Below, in pieces: positions 15,766 through 22,960 of a stretch of 29,944 nucleotides of DNA; position 1 is the stretch's first letter; the number at the start of each line of letters is the position of its first letter. A model generated the notes under the pieces. The model was not told the DNA's origin and searched no databases. It saw only the letters and a program-made list of their open reading frames with translations. The stretch is from JARFQH01 sp041299015. GTDB lineage: Bacteria > Desulfobacterota > Desulfobacteria > Desulfobacterales > SG8-13. Where the stretch lies: the NCBI GenBank assembly GCA_041299015.1, contig JBFYWB010000010.1:1-29944 (forward strand), in the 5' to 3' direction. Position numbers and translations under genes: made by a program.

Positions 15766-16526
15766 CCAAGACCATCAACCTGACGCTCAAAATATGGCGT
15801 CAAAAGGGTCCGGATGCCGCCGGAAAACTGGAAACCTTTGAGGCCAAAGACATTTCGACCGACATGTCTTTTCTGGAAATGCTCGATGTCGTCAACGAAC
15901 GGTTGACCCTTGAGGGTCGCGAACCGATCGCCTTCGATCACGACTGCCGCGAAGGCATTTGCGGCAGTTGCGGCGCGGTGGTCAACGGCCGGCCGCACGG
16001 TCCCCAGAAGGGAACCACGCTGTGCCAGCTGCACATGCGCCATTTTGCGAGCGGCGATACCCTGGTGATCGAACCCTGGCGGTCACGCGCCTTCAAGGTG
16101 ATCAAGGATTTAGTGGTCGACCGCAGCGCCCTGGATAAAATGATCCAGGCCGGCGGTTTCATTTCGGCCAACACCGGTGGTGCTCCGGATGCCAATGCCA
16201 TCCCGATTCCGCAGGAAACCGCCGACCTGGCCATGGATGCCGCGGCCTGTATCGGTTGCGGCGCCTGCGTGGCGGCCTGCCCGAACGCATCGGCCATGCT
16301 GTTTGTGGGAGCCAAGGTGTCGCACCTGGCCTTGCTGCCCCAGGGCAAGCCCGAGGCGGCGCGGCGGGCTGCGGCCATGGTGCGTGAGATGGACCAACTG
16401 GGCTTCGGCAACTGCTCAAACGAAAGGGAGTGCGAGGCTGAATGCCCCAAGGAAATCTCGATCATCAACATCGCCCGTCTGAACAGGGAATATCTTAAAG
16501 CACGGCTCTTTTCGACCGTGCGCTAG
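15762..16526 (+). CDS. sdhB: Succinate dehydrogenase/fumarate reductase iron-sulfur subunit
   Basis: The 254-residue subunit holds three iron-sulfur clusters that pass electrons between FAD and heme. The N-terminal ferredoxin domain has the 2Fe-2S cysteines in HDCREGICGSCGAVVNG, with the last in TTLCQLHM. The C-terminal domain has CIGCGACVAACPNASA for the 4Fe-4S cluster, and the 3Fe-4S cysteines are split between this motif, FGNCSNERECEAECPKEI and neighbours. The start is GTG at 15762-15764, overlapping the sdhA stop, with AGAGGAG six bases upstream. It is the last gene of the operon and is followed by a terminator. Confidence 0.97.
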   Translation: MTKTINLTLKIWRQKGPDAAGKLETFEAKDISTDMSFLEMLDVVNERLTLEGREPIAFDHDCREGICGSCGAVVNGRPHGPQKGTTLCQLHMRHFASGDTLVIEPWRSRAFKVIKDLVVDRSALDKMIQAGGFISANTGGAPDANAIPIPQETADLAMDAAACIGCGACVAACPNASAMLFVGAKVSHLALLPQGKPEAARRAAAMVREMDQLGFGNCSNERECEAECPKEISIINIARLNREYLKARLFSTVR

Positions 16527-16580
16527 GGTTTTCGCATTGCCGTTTGTCGGCATCGCAAGCTGATCTTTGGCGGATTCCAA

Positions 16581-16617
16581 GGGGAAGCACCGCAGAAAAC
16601 CGGTGGTTCCCTTTTTT
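16581..16617 (+). terminator. Rho-independent terminator after sdhB
   Basis: GGGAA-G-CACCG at 16582-16592 pairs with CGGTG-G-TTCCC at 16601-16611 (one internal mismatch), followed immediately by six T residues. It lies 55 bases after the sdhB stop and directly before the converging murI-like stop. Confidence 0.85.
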
Positions 16618-17419
16618 ACGCGGACAGTTGGCGGATATCGGTGGTCGATTCGAGCGGCAGGGATTGCTTCATGATAGATCCGGCCGTTTTTTCGACTTGC
16701 GCCGTCAGGTCTGTAAACACCAACCGGATGCGGCCCGATTTGGGCAGGGTGCGGTTAAGGTCCGGGTGGGCTGCGAGATACCGGCCCAGCTGCTTCGAAA
16801 CGCTGTCGGCCGCATCGACGATTCGGACCCGCCGGCCGATTTTTGCCTGGATGACCGTGGCGAGAAGAGCGTAGCACGGGTTGCCGAGAATCAGAGTGTC
16901 GATCCGGCGAACCTTCAGTGAATGAAGATATTTCTTGACGATCATCCGGGTCAGCGGTTTTTTCACCCAGCCCTCCTCGGTCAGCGGCACCAGCAGGGGG
17001 CAGACCGCCGAAAAAACCCGGGCTTCCGGTCGGGATTCCAGAATCATTTTTGGGTAGAGCCCGCAGTCGACGGTGGTGCGATCGGCCATGACGCCGATTC
17101 TCAGCGACCGGGACTGGGCGACGGCAGTAGCCACCGCCGGTGCGACCGTGTCGAAAATCGGTACCGCACAATTCCACTGCAGACGATTCATCGCCGCGCC
17201 GGCGGCGCTCTGGCAGGCCAGGACGATCAAGCGGGCACCCTGGTGCAACATCAGAGCGATGTTTTCAAAGGTGAAGCGTGACACGGTTTCCGCGCTCTTC
17301 GAGCCGTACGGGGCCCGGGCGGTGTCTCCCAGATAAAGGATATCGTAGTCTGGCAACTGCGCCGACAGCGCCCGCAAGACGGTCAGCCCCCCGATTCCGG
17401 AATCGAACACGCCGATCAT
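16616..17419 (-). CDS. murI: Glutamate racemase homologue with altered second active-site motif
   Basis: The 267-residue protein aligns along its length with MurI, which makes D-glutamate for peptidoglycan by a two-cysteine mechanism. Family marks are MIGVFDSGIGGLTVL, YLGDTARAPYGSKS (residues 29-42), GVMADRTTVDCGLY and CPLLVPLTEEGW. The first cysteine is kept (C69) but in ACQSAAG instead of the usual CNTAS. The second motif, normally GCTHYPLL, reads GNPCYALL: asparagine replaces the cysteine (residue 180) and cysteine replaces the histidine (C182). The DNA reads this clearly. It may be a diverged racemase, a regulator or an inactive paralogue. The ATG at 17417-17419 is chosen because AGGAGG lies six bases before it; the longer TTG start lacks this. 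It is monocistronic. Confidence 0.85.
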   Translation of the reverse strand: MIGVFDSGIGGLTVLRALSAQLPDYDILYLGDTARAPYGSKSAETVSRFTFENIALMLHQGARLIVLACQSAAGAAMNRLQWNCAVPIFDTVAPAVATAVAQSRSLRIGVMADRTTVDCGLYPKMILESRPEARVFSAVCPLLVPLTEEGWVKKPLTRMIVKKYLHSLKVRRIDTLILGNPCYALLATVIQAKIGRRVRIVDAADSVSKQLGRYLAAHPDLNRTLPKSGRIRLVFTDLTAQVEKTAGSIMKQSLPLESTTDIRQLSA

Positions 17420-17446
17420 TTCGCCCTCCTGCCAGTCCGGCAACGG

Positions 17447-17474
17447 TTGATTTTGCTTCCTGAACGGTTATAGT
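17447..17474 (+). promoter_or_regulatory. Candidate sigma-70 promoter for the small winged-helix-like gene
   Basis: TTGATT at 17447-17452 and TATAGT at 17469-17474 are 16 bases apart and lie about 60 bases before the ATG at 17533. The -10 box is identical to that of the hflK promoter candidate. Confidence 0.45.
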
Positions 17475-17532
17475 TGAGCGGGGGCTGGGTCCGGAACATT
17501 AATCCTTGACAGCCCGTCGAAAGGAGACGCGC

Positions 17533-17820
17533 ATGCATACTCACGGAAGAAACGGCGGACCGGCCATGGATCAGTCCATTTTCAATCTCGGTCTTTCCGT
17601 GGAAACCATTTCGGTCTACCTGCTGGCCTGCGGCCTTGCGGATGCCGGCAAATCGGTCACCACCAGGAACCTGACCGAATTCTGGAACGGGACCGCAGAC
17701 AGCCTCGAACACGGTCTCCGGGAACTCGAGAAAAGAAACATCGTTGTCCGCGTTTTGTCCGCCGGAGAAGATCGCGCCGCATACAAGATCGAGGAGGTTC
17801 ATCGCTGGAAACGGCTTTAG
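17533..17820 (+). CDS. Small uncharacterised protein, winged-helix-like
   Basis: The 95-residue product has no signal or membrane segment. After an N-terminal stretch rich in H, G and N, the segment from SIFNLGLSVETISVYLLACGLADAG onward reads like helices of a small winged-helix domain. A TTRNLTEFWNGTADSLEHGLRELEKRNIVVRVLSAG region follows, in which 'LEHGLRELEKRNIVVRV' would be the recognition helix and wing. It resembles conserved short proteins I recall from sulfate reducers, without an assigned function. The ATG at 17533 has AAGGAG at 17521-17526, which favours it over the upstream TTG at 17506. It diverges from the murI-like gene. DNA binding is inference. Confidence 0.75.
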   Translation: MHTHGRNGGPAMDQSIFNLGLSVETISVYLLACGLADAGKSVTTRNLTEFWNGTADSLEHGLRELEKRNIVVRVLSAGEDRAAYKIEEVHRWKRL

Positions 17821-17846
17821 GGCAGGGAAACCAGCAGGTGCCGGAC

Positions 17847-17885
17847 GACGCCGTTCGATGACGCCGTTCGCTGACGCCGTTCATT
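17847..17885. repeat. Three tandem 13-bp repeats
   Basis: Three head-to-tail units of GACGCCGTTC followed by GAT, GCT or ATT occupy the 75-base gap between two convergent genes (17820 and 17896). The units differ only in the last three bases. No coding role is seen. Confidence 0.85.
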
Positions 17886-17895
17886 GATCGGGCGC

Positions 17896-18315
17896 TCAGA
17901 CGCTGCTGTCGGGCGCTTCGTCCCGAAGCGCTTCGCAAACCGATTGCCTGATCCGGTGTTCCTGCGCTTCGGCGTTCATGCCGGGACACATCGACGCCAT
18001 GATCCGCCAGTTGGCGGCATCCCGCAGCACGCTCTCGATAAACGGCCATCTTCGGCACATTTGGGGTTTGACGGGATGGATGGTGCAGTTCCGGTCCCAA
18101 AAAATGCAGTATCCGTCATCCTTCTGCGCCAGCAGGAGCCTTTTTCCGGAAAACCGGCAGCAGTTCGCCACGAAAGACGCGGGGTCCGTATCGATGAAGG
18201 CGGCAATGGCCTCGATGTCACGCCCGGTCACGAAGGTGCCGCCGTACCCCCGGCAGCAGTCACCGCATTGTCGGCATTCGAAAATGGCTTCGGGTTCATT
18301 TGGGGGTGATGGCAT
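17896..18315 (-). CDS. YkgJ-family cysteine-cluster protein (putative metal chelating)
   Basis: The 139-residue protein carries the YkgJ (zinc/iron-chelating) cysteine pattern. FECRQCGDCCRGYGG is near residues 13-27, a CC pair sits around residue 51, CIFWDRNCTIHPVKPQMCRRWPF near 70-92, and a last cysteine in MASMCPGM. Such proteins are thought to bind an iron-sulfur or zinc centre; function is unknown. The ATG at 18313-18315 lies inside the end of recR (20-base overlap) and has GGAGG five to six bases upstream, so the start is well supported. It is the last gene of the dnaX-ybaB-recR unit. Confidence 0.9.
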   Translation of the reverse strand: MPSPPNEPEAIFECRQCGDCCRGYGGTFVTGRDIEAIAAFIDTDPASFVANCCRFSGKRLLLAQKDDGYCIFWDRNCTIHPVKPQMCRRWPFIESVLRDAANWRIMASMCPGMNAEAQEHRIRQSVCEALRDEAPDSSV

Positions 18316-18904
18316 GCCGACCCTCCAGCGCTCTTTTTAGAGTGACCTGATCGACGTATTTGAGATCACCGCCGACCGGTACGCCCGAGGCGATGCGGGT
18401 GATTCTTACCGGGCTGTTCCTCAGGCGGTCGGCGATGTAGGCGGCGGTCGATTCGCCTTCAACCGTGGTGCTGGTGGCCAGGATGATCTCTCCGACGGCA
18501 TGCTTCACAATCCGCGCCACCAGTTCCCCGATTCGAATGTCATTCGGGCCGACGCCGTTGATGGGGGAAAGGACGCCGCCGAGGATGTGGTAATGTCCGG
18601 CGAATGCTCCCGACCTCTCGATCGACACCATGTCCGCCGGTTGCTCGACCACGCAGACCAACTGCGGGTTGCGCGCCGGATTGCTACAGATGGCGCACCT
18701 TTCGGCATCGCTCAGGCCGTAGCACCGGTCGCACAGCCGCACAGTGTTCTTCAGTTCCAGAATGCTGTGGGCCAGTTGCTCGACTTCGATGCGCGGGGCC
18801 CGCAGCAGATGCATCGCCAGTCGTTCGGCGGTCTTTTCGCCGATGCCCGGCAGCTTGGAGATCGATTGAATGGCTTTGCGGATGGAAGGCGGGTAATGGC
18901 TCAT
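18296..18904 (-). CDS. recR: Recombination mediator protein RecR
   Basis: The 202-residue protein helps RecFOR load RecA at gaps. It has the N-terminal helix-hairpin-helix (SISKLPGIGEKTAERLAMHLL, residues 14-34). A Cys4 zinc finger follows (CDRCYGLSDAERCAICSNPAR, about residues 57-77), then a Toprim domain (VCVVEQPADMVSIERSGAFAGHYHILGGVLSPINGVGPNDI), ending in the Walker-B-like RITRIASGVPVGGDLKYVDQVTLKRAL. Length is normal. Its ATG overlaps the ybaB stop by four bases, and ykgJ begins inside its 3' end. The dnaX-ybaB-recR order is conserved in many bacteria. Confidence 0.97.
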   Translation of the reverse strand: MSHYPPSIRKAIQSISKLPGIGEKTAERLAMHLLRAPRIEVEQLAHSILELKNTVRLCDRCYGLSDAERCAICSNPARNPQLVCVVEQPADMVSIERSGAFAGHYHILGGVLSPINGVGPNDIRIGELVARIVKHAVGEIILATSTTVEGESTAAYIADRLRNSPVRITRIASGVPVGGDLKYVDQVTLKRALEGRHAITPK

Positions 18905-19212
18905 GTGAGCCCCGGAATGCTCAAACCGCCGGTGAGCTTGGCCATTTCGGAAGAGACCATTTCCTGCGATCTGGTCAGGGCGTCGTTGACCGCGGCCATG
19001 ATGAGATCCTGCAGCATGTCGACATCATCCGGATCGACCACTTCCTTTTCGATCCGGATGGCCACAATCTGCTGCCTGCCGTTGGCCACGACCTTGACCA
19101 TTCCGCCGCCGGCGGTGGATTCGATCGTCTTCTCGGCCAGCTCTTCCTGCAGGCGCAACATCTTGGCTTGCAGTTTCTGGGCCTGCTTCATCATGTTTCC
19201 CATGCCTTTCAT
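18901..19212 (-). CDS. ybaB: YbaB/EbfC family nucleoid-associated protein
   Basis: The 103-residue protein forms a dimer of tweezer shape that binds DNA. The family pattern is clear: MMKQAQKLQAKMLRLQEELAEKTIESTAGGGMVKVVANGRQQIVAIRIEKEVVD (residues 7-60) followed by MLQDLIMAAVNDALTRSQEMVSSEMAKLTGGLSIPG. It overlaps dnaX upstream and recR downstream, each by four bases, so translation of the three is likely coupled. Confidence 0.97.
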   Translation of the reverse strand: MKGMGNMMKQAQKLQAKMLRLQEELAEKTIESTAGGGMVKVVANGRQQIVAIRIEKEVVDPDDVDMLQDLIMAAVNDALTRSQEMVSSEMAKLTGGLSIPGLT

Positions 19213-20897
19213 GACTCTTCCTCCTTTATGATGGTCACACCGAGTACTTCTCCATCGAAGATTCTAACGGCTTCGGCGACCAGCGGGTGACTCATGGCTT
19301 CGTTTCTCAACTGGGCCGCTTCTTTTTTTTTTTCACTGTGGTCGGACGGGTCGGCAACGGCCTCCAAGAAGATGTCCACCTCGCGGCCGAAAACCTCCCG
19401 GCACGCTTTCCGGATGATGGTCAGGTTTTTGCTCTTTTTGATCATCGCCAGGTTGAACCCGTTGCCGCTGACTTCGATTTCGAGGCGGCTGCCCTCCAAC
19501 CGTCTCAACCGGCACTTGAACAGACTGGCGGCCAGAGCCGGGTGGTCGGTCGCTATGACCGCTTGAACTTTTTTCCAGGCCTCCAGAAGGCCCGCCGGTG
19601 AAACGGGTTCGGCAGCCGGCGCTCCGACGGAATTTCCCGTTGCTGCCGGCCCGGTTTCAAGCGGGTTCCGCTTGGCCGGATCGGCGCCGACCGCGGGGAT
19701 CGGCAGACGCGGAGCATCTGACGGTTGCGGGGCGGGGCCGGTCGGTGAATTCCCGATTTGACGGCGCAGCGCATCGAGTTTTTCGATCAATGAATCGATC
19801 GTCAGGACCGGCTTGGCCTGGAGCAGCCTGAAACAAGCCATCTCCAGGGCGATCTTGGGTTGGCTCGAAAATTTGACGGCGGGTTCCTCTTTGAACAGCA
19901 GGTCGAAGAGTTGGTTCAGATGGGCTGCCGGGAGCGATGCAACCTGCTCCTGCATGCGCTGAATGTCATGGACCGGCAGGTCGACCAGGCGGCCGGTCTG
20001 GCGACACAGCTTGACCACCATCAAATGGCGGAAGTGCTCGACCAGATCGGCATATAAACGTTTCATGTCATGACCGCGCTGGTGAATGTCATCGAGGCTT
20101 TCGAGCACCTTTTGCGCGTTTCCATCCAGCAGTGCCTGAACGAGGTCAAAGATCAGCTTGCGGTCGATGACGCCCAGCAGGTCCAGCACCTGCGCGTCCT
20201 CTATTTTCCCGTCCGAGCAGGCCGTTACCTGGTCCAGAAGGCTGAGGGCGTCGCGGATGCTCCCTCCGGCTTCGCGGGCGATCAGCGTCAGGCCGTCCCG
20301 GGAAATATCGAAACCCTCCAGCCCGCACAGCTTGAGCATGTGGTCGGTGATCGCAGCGAGTGCGATCCGTTTGAAATCGTGGCGCTGGCAGCGGGACAGA
20401 ATCGTTGCCGGTATCTTGTGGGGTTCGGTGGTGGCAAAGATGAACATGACATGGGCGGGCGGTTCTTCCAGGGTCTTCAGCAGGGCGTTGAAGGCCGGTG
20501 TGCTGAGCATGTGGACTTCATCGATGATATAGATCTTGTAAAGGCTGTGGGCCGGCATGTATTTGACATTGTCACGCAGTTCCCTGACCTGATCGACGCT
20601 GTTGTTGGAAGCGCCGTCGATTTCGAAGACGTCGACAGCCTTGCCGGCGGTGATCTCGCGGCACGACTGGCAGGTATTGCAGGGTTCGGGAGAAGGTCCT
20701 GCCGCGCAGTTCATGGCCTTGGCCAGAATCCGGGCCACGGTGGTCTTGCCGGTGCCGCGTGGCCCGGTGAAAAGTATGGCATGGGCCATGCGGCCGGCCG
20801 CAATGGCATTGACCAGCGTCCGGGTCACGTGGTCCTGGTCGACAACGGCCTCAAAGCTTTGGGGGCGATATTTGCGGGCAAGCACCAGATACGACAT
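19209..20897 (-). CDS. dnaX: DNA polymerase III subunits tau (and possibly gamma)
   Basis: The 562-residue clamp loader ATPase starts MSYLVLARKYRPQSFEAVVDQ. Walker A is GPRGTGKTT near residues 45-53. The zinc-binding cysteines are in NCAAGPSPEPCNTCQSC (about residues 64-80). Walker B is IIDEVHMLSTPAFNALLKTLEEPP. The SRC sensor box follows (ILSRCQRHDF). A P/A-rich hinge lies near residues 380-430, followed by a C-terminal domain. Near the 3' end a run of 11 A (minus strand, complement of 19323-19333) encodes KKK at residues 523-525. Such a tract could cause slippage and yield shorter forms (about 529 or 544 residues). The gene follows two tRNA-Ser genes with no obvious terminator in the 140-base gap. 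Confidence 0.96.
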   Translation of the reverse strand: MSYLVLARKYRPQSFEAVVDQDHVTRTLVNAIAAGRMAHAILFTGPRGTGKTTVARILAKAMNCAAGPSPEPCNTCQSCREITAGKAVDVFEIDGASNNSVDQVRELRDNVKYMPAHSLYKIYIIDEVHMLSTPAFNALLKTLEEPPAHVMFIFATTEPHKIPATILSRCQRHDFKRIALAAITDHMLKLCGLEGFDISRDGLTLIAREAGGSIRDALSLLDQVTACSDGKIEDAQVLDLLGVIDRKLIFDLVQALLDGNAQKVLESLDDIHQRGHDMKRLYADLVEHFRHLMVVKLCRQTGRLVDLPVHDIQRMQEQVASLPAAHLNQLFDLLFKEEPAVKFSSQPKIALEMACFRLLQAKPVLTIDSLIEKLDALRRQIGNSPTGPAPQPSDAPRLPIPAVGADPAKRNPLETGPAATGNSVGAPAAEPVSPAGLLEAWKKVQAVIATDHPALAASLFKCRLRRLEGSRLEIEVSGNGFNLAMIKKSKNLTIIRKACREVFGREVDIFLEAVADPSDHSEKKKEAAQLRNEAMSHPLVAEAVRIFDGEVLGVTIIKEEES

Positions 20898-21037
20898 AAA
20901 AGCCCTTCAGCCGGGCGAACCGGATCCCGATCGGCCTGAAACCATCCCCCTGCGGCACCAATCTTTGCGGCGGTGGATGCCCGGTCGCCGTCGGCCGGCT
21001 GCTCAGAACTATTCGGGTAGCATCTGCAAACGGTTGA

Positions 21038-21131
21038 TGGCGGAGAGAGAGGGATTCGAACCCTCGGTGCCGCTTTTGACAGCACACACGATTTCCAGTC
21101 GTGCTCCTTCGGCCAGCTCGGACATCTCTCC
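21038..21131 (-). tRNA. serT: tRNA-Ser(GGA)
   Basis: The minus strand folds as a class II tRNA of 91 bases plus an encoded CCA. The acceptor stem GGAGAGA pairs with TCTCTCC, followed by discriminator G and CCA. The anticodon stem CACGA/TCGTG encloses the loop CTGGAAA, giving anticodon GGA, which reads UCC and UCU. The T arm is GAGGGTTCGAATCCCTC. A long variable arm (about 20 bases) is typical of serine tRNA. It lies 77 bases downstream of the tRNA-Ser(CGA) gene on the same strand and 140 bases upstream of dnaX. Confidence 0.96.
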
Positions 21132-21208
21132 GCAAATCTGCGGGTCAACAGAATGTGGCGGTCATGCGGTCGGCGAAAAGGCGATTCATGGACGGGAACC
21201 GGCAAAGT

Positions 21209-21301
21209 TGGCGGAGAGGGTGGGATTCGAACCCACGATCCCGTTTTTGACAGGATACCGCTTTTCGAGAGCGGGGCCTTCAGCCGCTCGGCCACCTCTC
21301 C
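21209..21301 (-). tRNA. serU: tRNA-Ser(CGA)
   Basis: The minus strand folds as a class II tRNA with acceptor stem GGAGAGG/CCTCTCC, discriminator G and an encoded CCA. The anticodon stem CCGCT/AGCGG encloses CTCGAAA, giving anticodon CGA, which reads UCG. A long variable arm and the T arm GTGGGTTCGAATCCCAC confirm serine type. It is the first gene after a good promoter at 21333-21361 and probably shares a transcript with tRNA-Ser(GGA). Confidence 0.96.
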
Positions 21302-21332
21302 GGCATCTTTTCGCGACCCAACGCGGTGGCCC

Positions 21333-21361
21333 TGAATACCGTTTCTGCGCAATTCTGTCAA
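21333..21361 (-). promoter_or_regulatory. Promoter of the tRNA-Ser pair
   Basis: On the minus strand a perfect TTGACA (complement of 21356-21361) is separated by 17 bases from TATTCA (complement of 21333-21338). The predicted start is about 25 bases before the 5' end of tRNA-Ser(CGA), the usual distance. With no visible terminator after the second tRNA, the transcript could continue into dnaX. Confidence 0.6.
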
Positions 21362-21552
21362 CCACCTTATTTTACCTTGAACTCCCCTCGGCTTTCTAGT
21401 ATCAGAACGGCGTTTCATTCGCCGCCTTGACGGCTGACCCGGGACCGTTTCCGGTTTGGTCGATTTGCTCTGGACCGCAGATGCCGCCGCGCACATTGAT
21501 CGAACCGCTAAAATGGCGGCATCATTAGCCTGAATGCGAGGACATACCACCG

Positions 21553-22887
21553 ATGGCCGAAGTGCTTCCCTTCCGGGGGATTCTTTACAATCCGGACAAG
21601 GTCGACAATCTGGCCGATGTGATAACGCCACCGTTCGATGTGATTTCGGAGACCGAACAAGAGGCATTCTACGCGCGCAGTCCTCACAACATGGTCCGGC
21701 TGATTCTGAACAAGGCCTCCGCAGAGGACACCCCGTCGCATAACCCGCACAGCCGAGCGGCCGACTATCTGCGCAACTGGCTTGCCGACCGGACGCTTGT
21801 CCGCGACCCCGCGCCGGCCTTTTACCTGACCACTCTCGACTTTACAATCGATGGGCGGCCGGTCACGCGTTCCGGACTGATTGCGGTTGCGCGGCTCGTC
21901 CGGTTTGAAGCCGGCATCATTTTGCCGCATGAGCGGACCTTCACCAATATCAAGTCTGAGCGGCTGGCGCTGAGGAAAGCCTGTCACGCCAATTTCAGTC
22001 CGATATTCGCGATGGTTCCGGACGACGACGGGGTCGTCTTCAACTCCCTGCGGCAGCTGGCCGCCGAGCGGGTGCCCGCTATCGACTTCGAAGCGCACGA
22101 CGGGTTCCGACACAAGCTCTGGCGTATCCTCGATTCCGACAGTGTGCTGAACATCAGCGCTGCCCTGCATTCCCGAAAACTCTATATCGCCGACGGCCAC
22201 CACCGCTACGAGACGGCCTTGAACTTCCGCGACTGGCTCCGCAGCGGCCATCCCCAGCTTTCCGACGGGCATCCGGCCAACTTTGTCATGATGTACCTGT
22301 GCAGCATGATCGATCCGGGCTTGGTCATCCGTCCGGCGCACCGCCTGCTTCGGGATGTGCCGTTATCCGCGATCGATCGCCTATTGGTCAGGGCGAAGCC
22401 TTATTTTCAGATCGAAACGATTTCTTACCGCAGCTCCGAACGTAACAGCGCGCTCGAGCGCTTTGTCGGCCGACTGACCGGCAATGGCATTGAACAATCG
22501 ATCGGCATGGCCGTCAAAAATCGCCGGACATATTACCACCTGACGCTTAGGAATTCGCCGGCGGTTGCCGATCTGTTCGGGCGCGACTTCCCGGAACCGC
22601 TGCGCCTACTGGACGTCACGGTGTTGACCCGCCTTATCTTTACCGAGTTTCTGGATTTCGACCAGGCTCGCCTCGACGATGAAAAGCGGATCGATCATAC
22701 CACCGATGCCAGGGAGGCGGTCGAGCGTGTCGAGCATGGGGACTTCGACGCCTGCTTCATTCTCAGGCCCACGAGTGTGGAGCAGGTCCGGGATGTGGCC
22801 GATCACGGGTTGGTGATGCCGAGAAAAGCCACTTATTTCTATCCGAAGGTCACCACCGGACTGGTCATCAATTCACTGGCCCCTTGA
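21553..22887 (+). CDS. DUF1015 family protein
   Basis: The 444-residue cytosolic protein belongs to DUF1015, common in anaerobes. Conserved parts are the N-terminal VLPFRGILYNPDKVDNLADVITPPFDVIS, the LPHERTFTNIKSERLALRKACHANFSPIFAMV segment (about residues 125-155), and the ADGHHRYETALNFRDWL motif near residues 213-229. Its C-terminus has an FILRPTSVEQVRDVADHGLVMPRKATYFYPKVTTGLVI stretch. The biochemical role is not established; the DGHHR motif recalls ParB/SerK-type nucleotide-using folds, but that is conjecture. It starts 11 bases after a GCGAGG site. A possible promoter is TTGAAC at 21377-21382 with TATCAG at 21400-21405. It converges on the trmN6-like gene with a potential hairpin between them. 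Confidence 0.9.
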   Translation: MAEVLPFRGILYNPDKVDNLADVITPPFDVISETEQEAFYARSPHNMVRLILNKASAEDTPSHNPHSRAADYLRNWLADRTLVRDPAPAFYLTTLDFTIDGRPVTRSGLIAVARLVRFEAGIILPHERTFTNIKSERLALRKACHANFSPIFAMVPDDDGVVFNSLRQLAAERVPAIDFEAHDGFRHKLWRILDSDSVLNISAALHSRKLYIADGHHRYETALNFRDWLRSGHPQLSDGHPANFVMMYLCSMIDPGLVIRPAHRLLRDVPLSAIDRLLVRAKPYFQIETISYRSSERNSALERFVGRLTGNGIEQSIGMAVKNRRTYYHLTLRNSPAVADLFGRDFPEPLRLLDVTVLTRLIFTEFLDFDQARLDDEKRIDHTTDAREAVERVEHGDFDACFILRPTSVEQVRDVADHGLVMPRKATYFYPKVTTGLVINSLAP

Positions 22888-22923
22888 ACCTGAAATATCG
22901 TCGGACCGCCACGCGAGATGCAC

Positions 22924-22952
22924 CGGCAAACGGCGGGCGCCCAGCTTTGCCG
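22924..22952. repeat. Inverted repeat between convergent genes
   Basis: CGGCAAA at 22924-22930 pairs with TTTGCCG at 22946-22952, and the loop itself contains GGGCGCCC. It lies between the DUF1015 stop and the methyltransferase stop. There is no T-run on either side, so a terminator role is possible but not proven. Confidence 0.4.
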
Positions 22953-22960
22953 CCTGCCCG

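Noticed and set aside
20898..21037. Possible SRP (4.5S) RNA between tRNA-Ser and dnaX, a frequent location
   Set aside because: The conserved apical GGAAGGAAGCAGCC-like sequence is absent on both strands.
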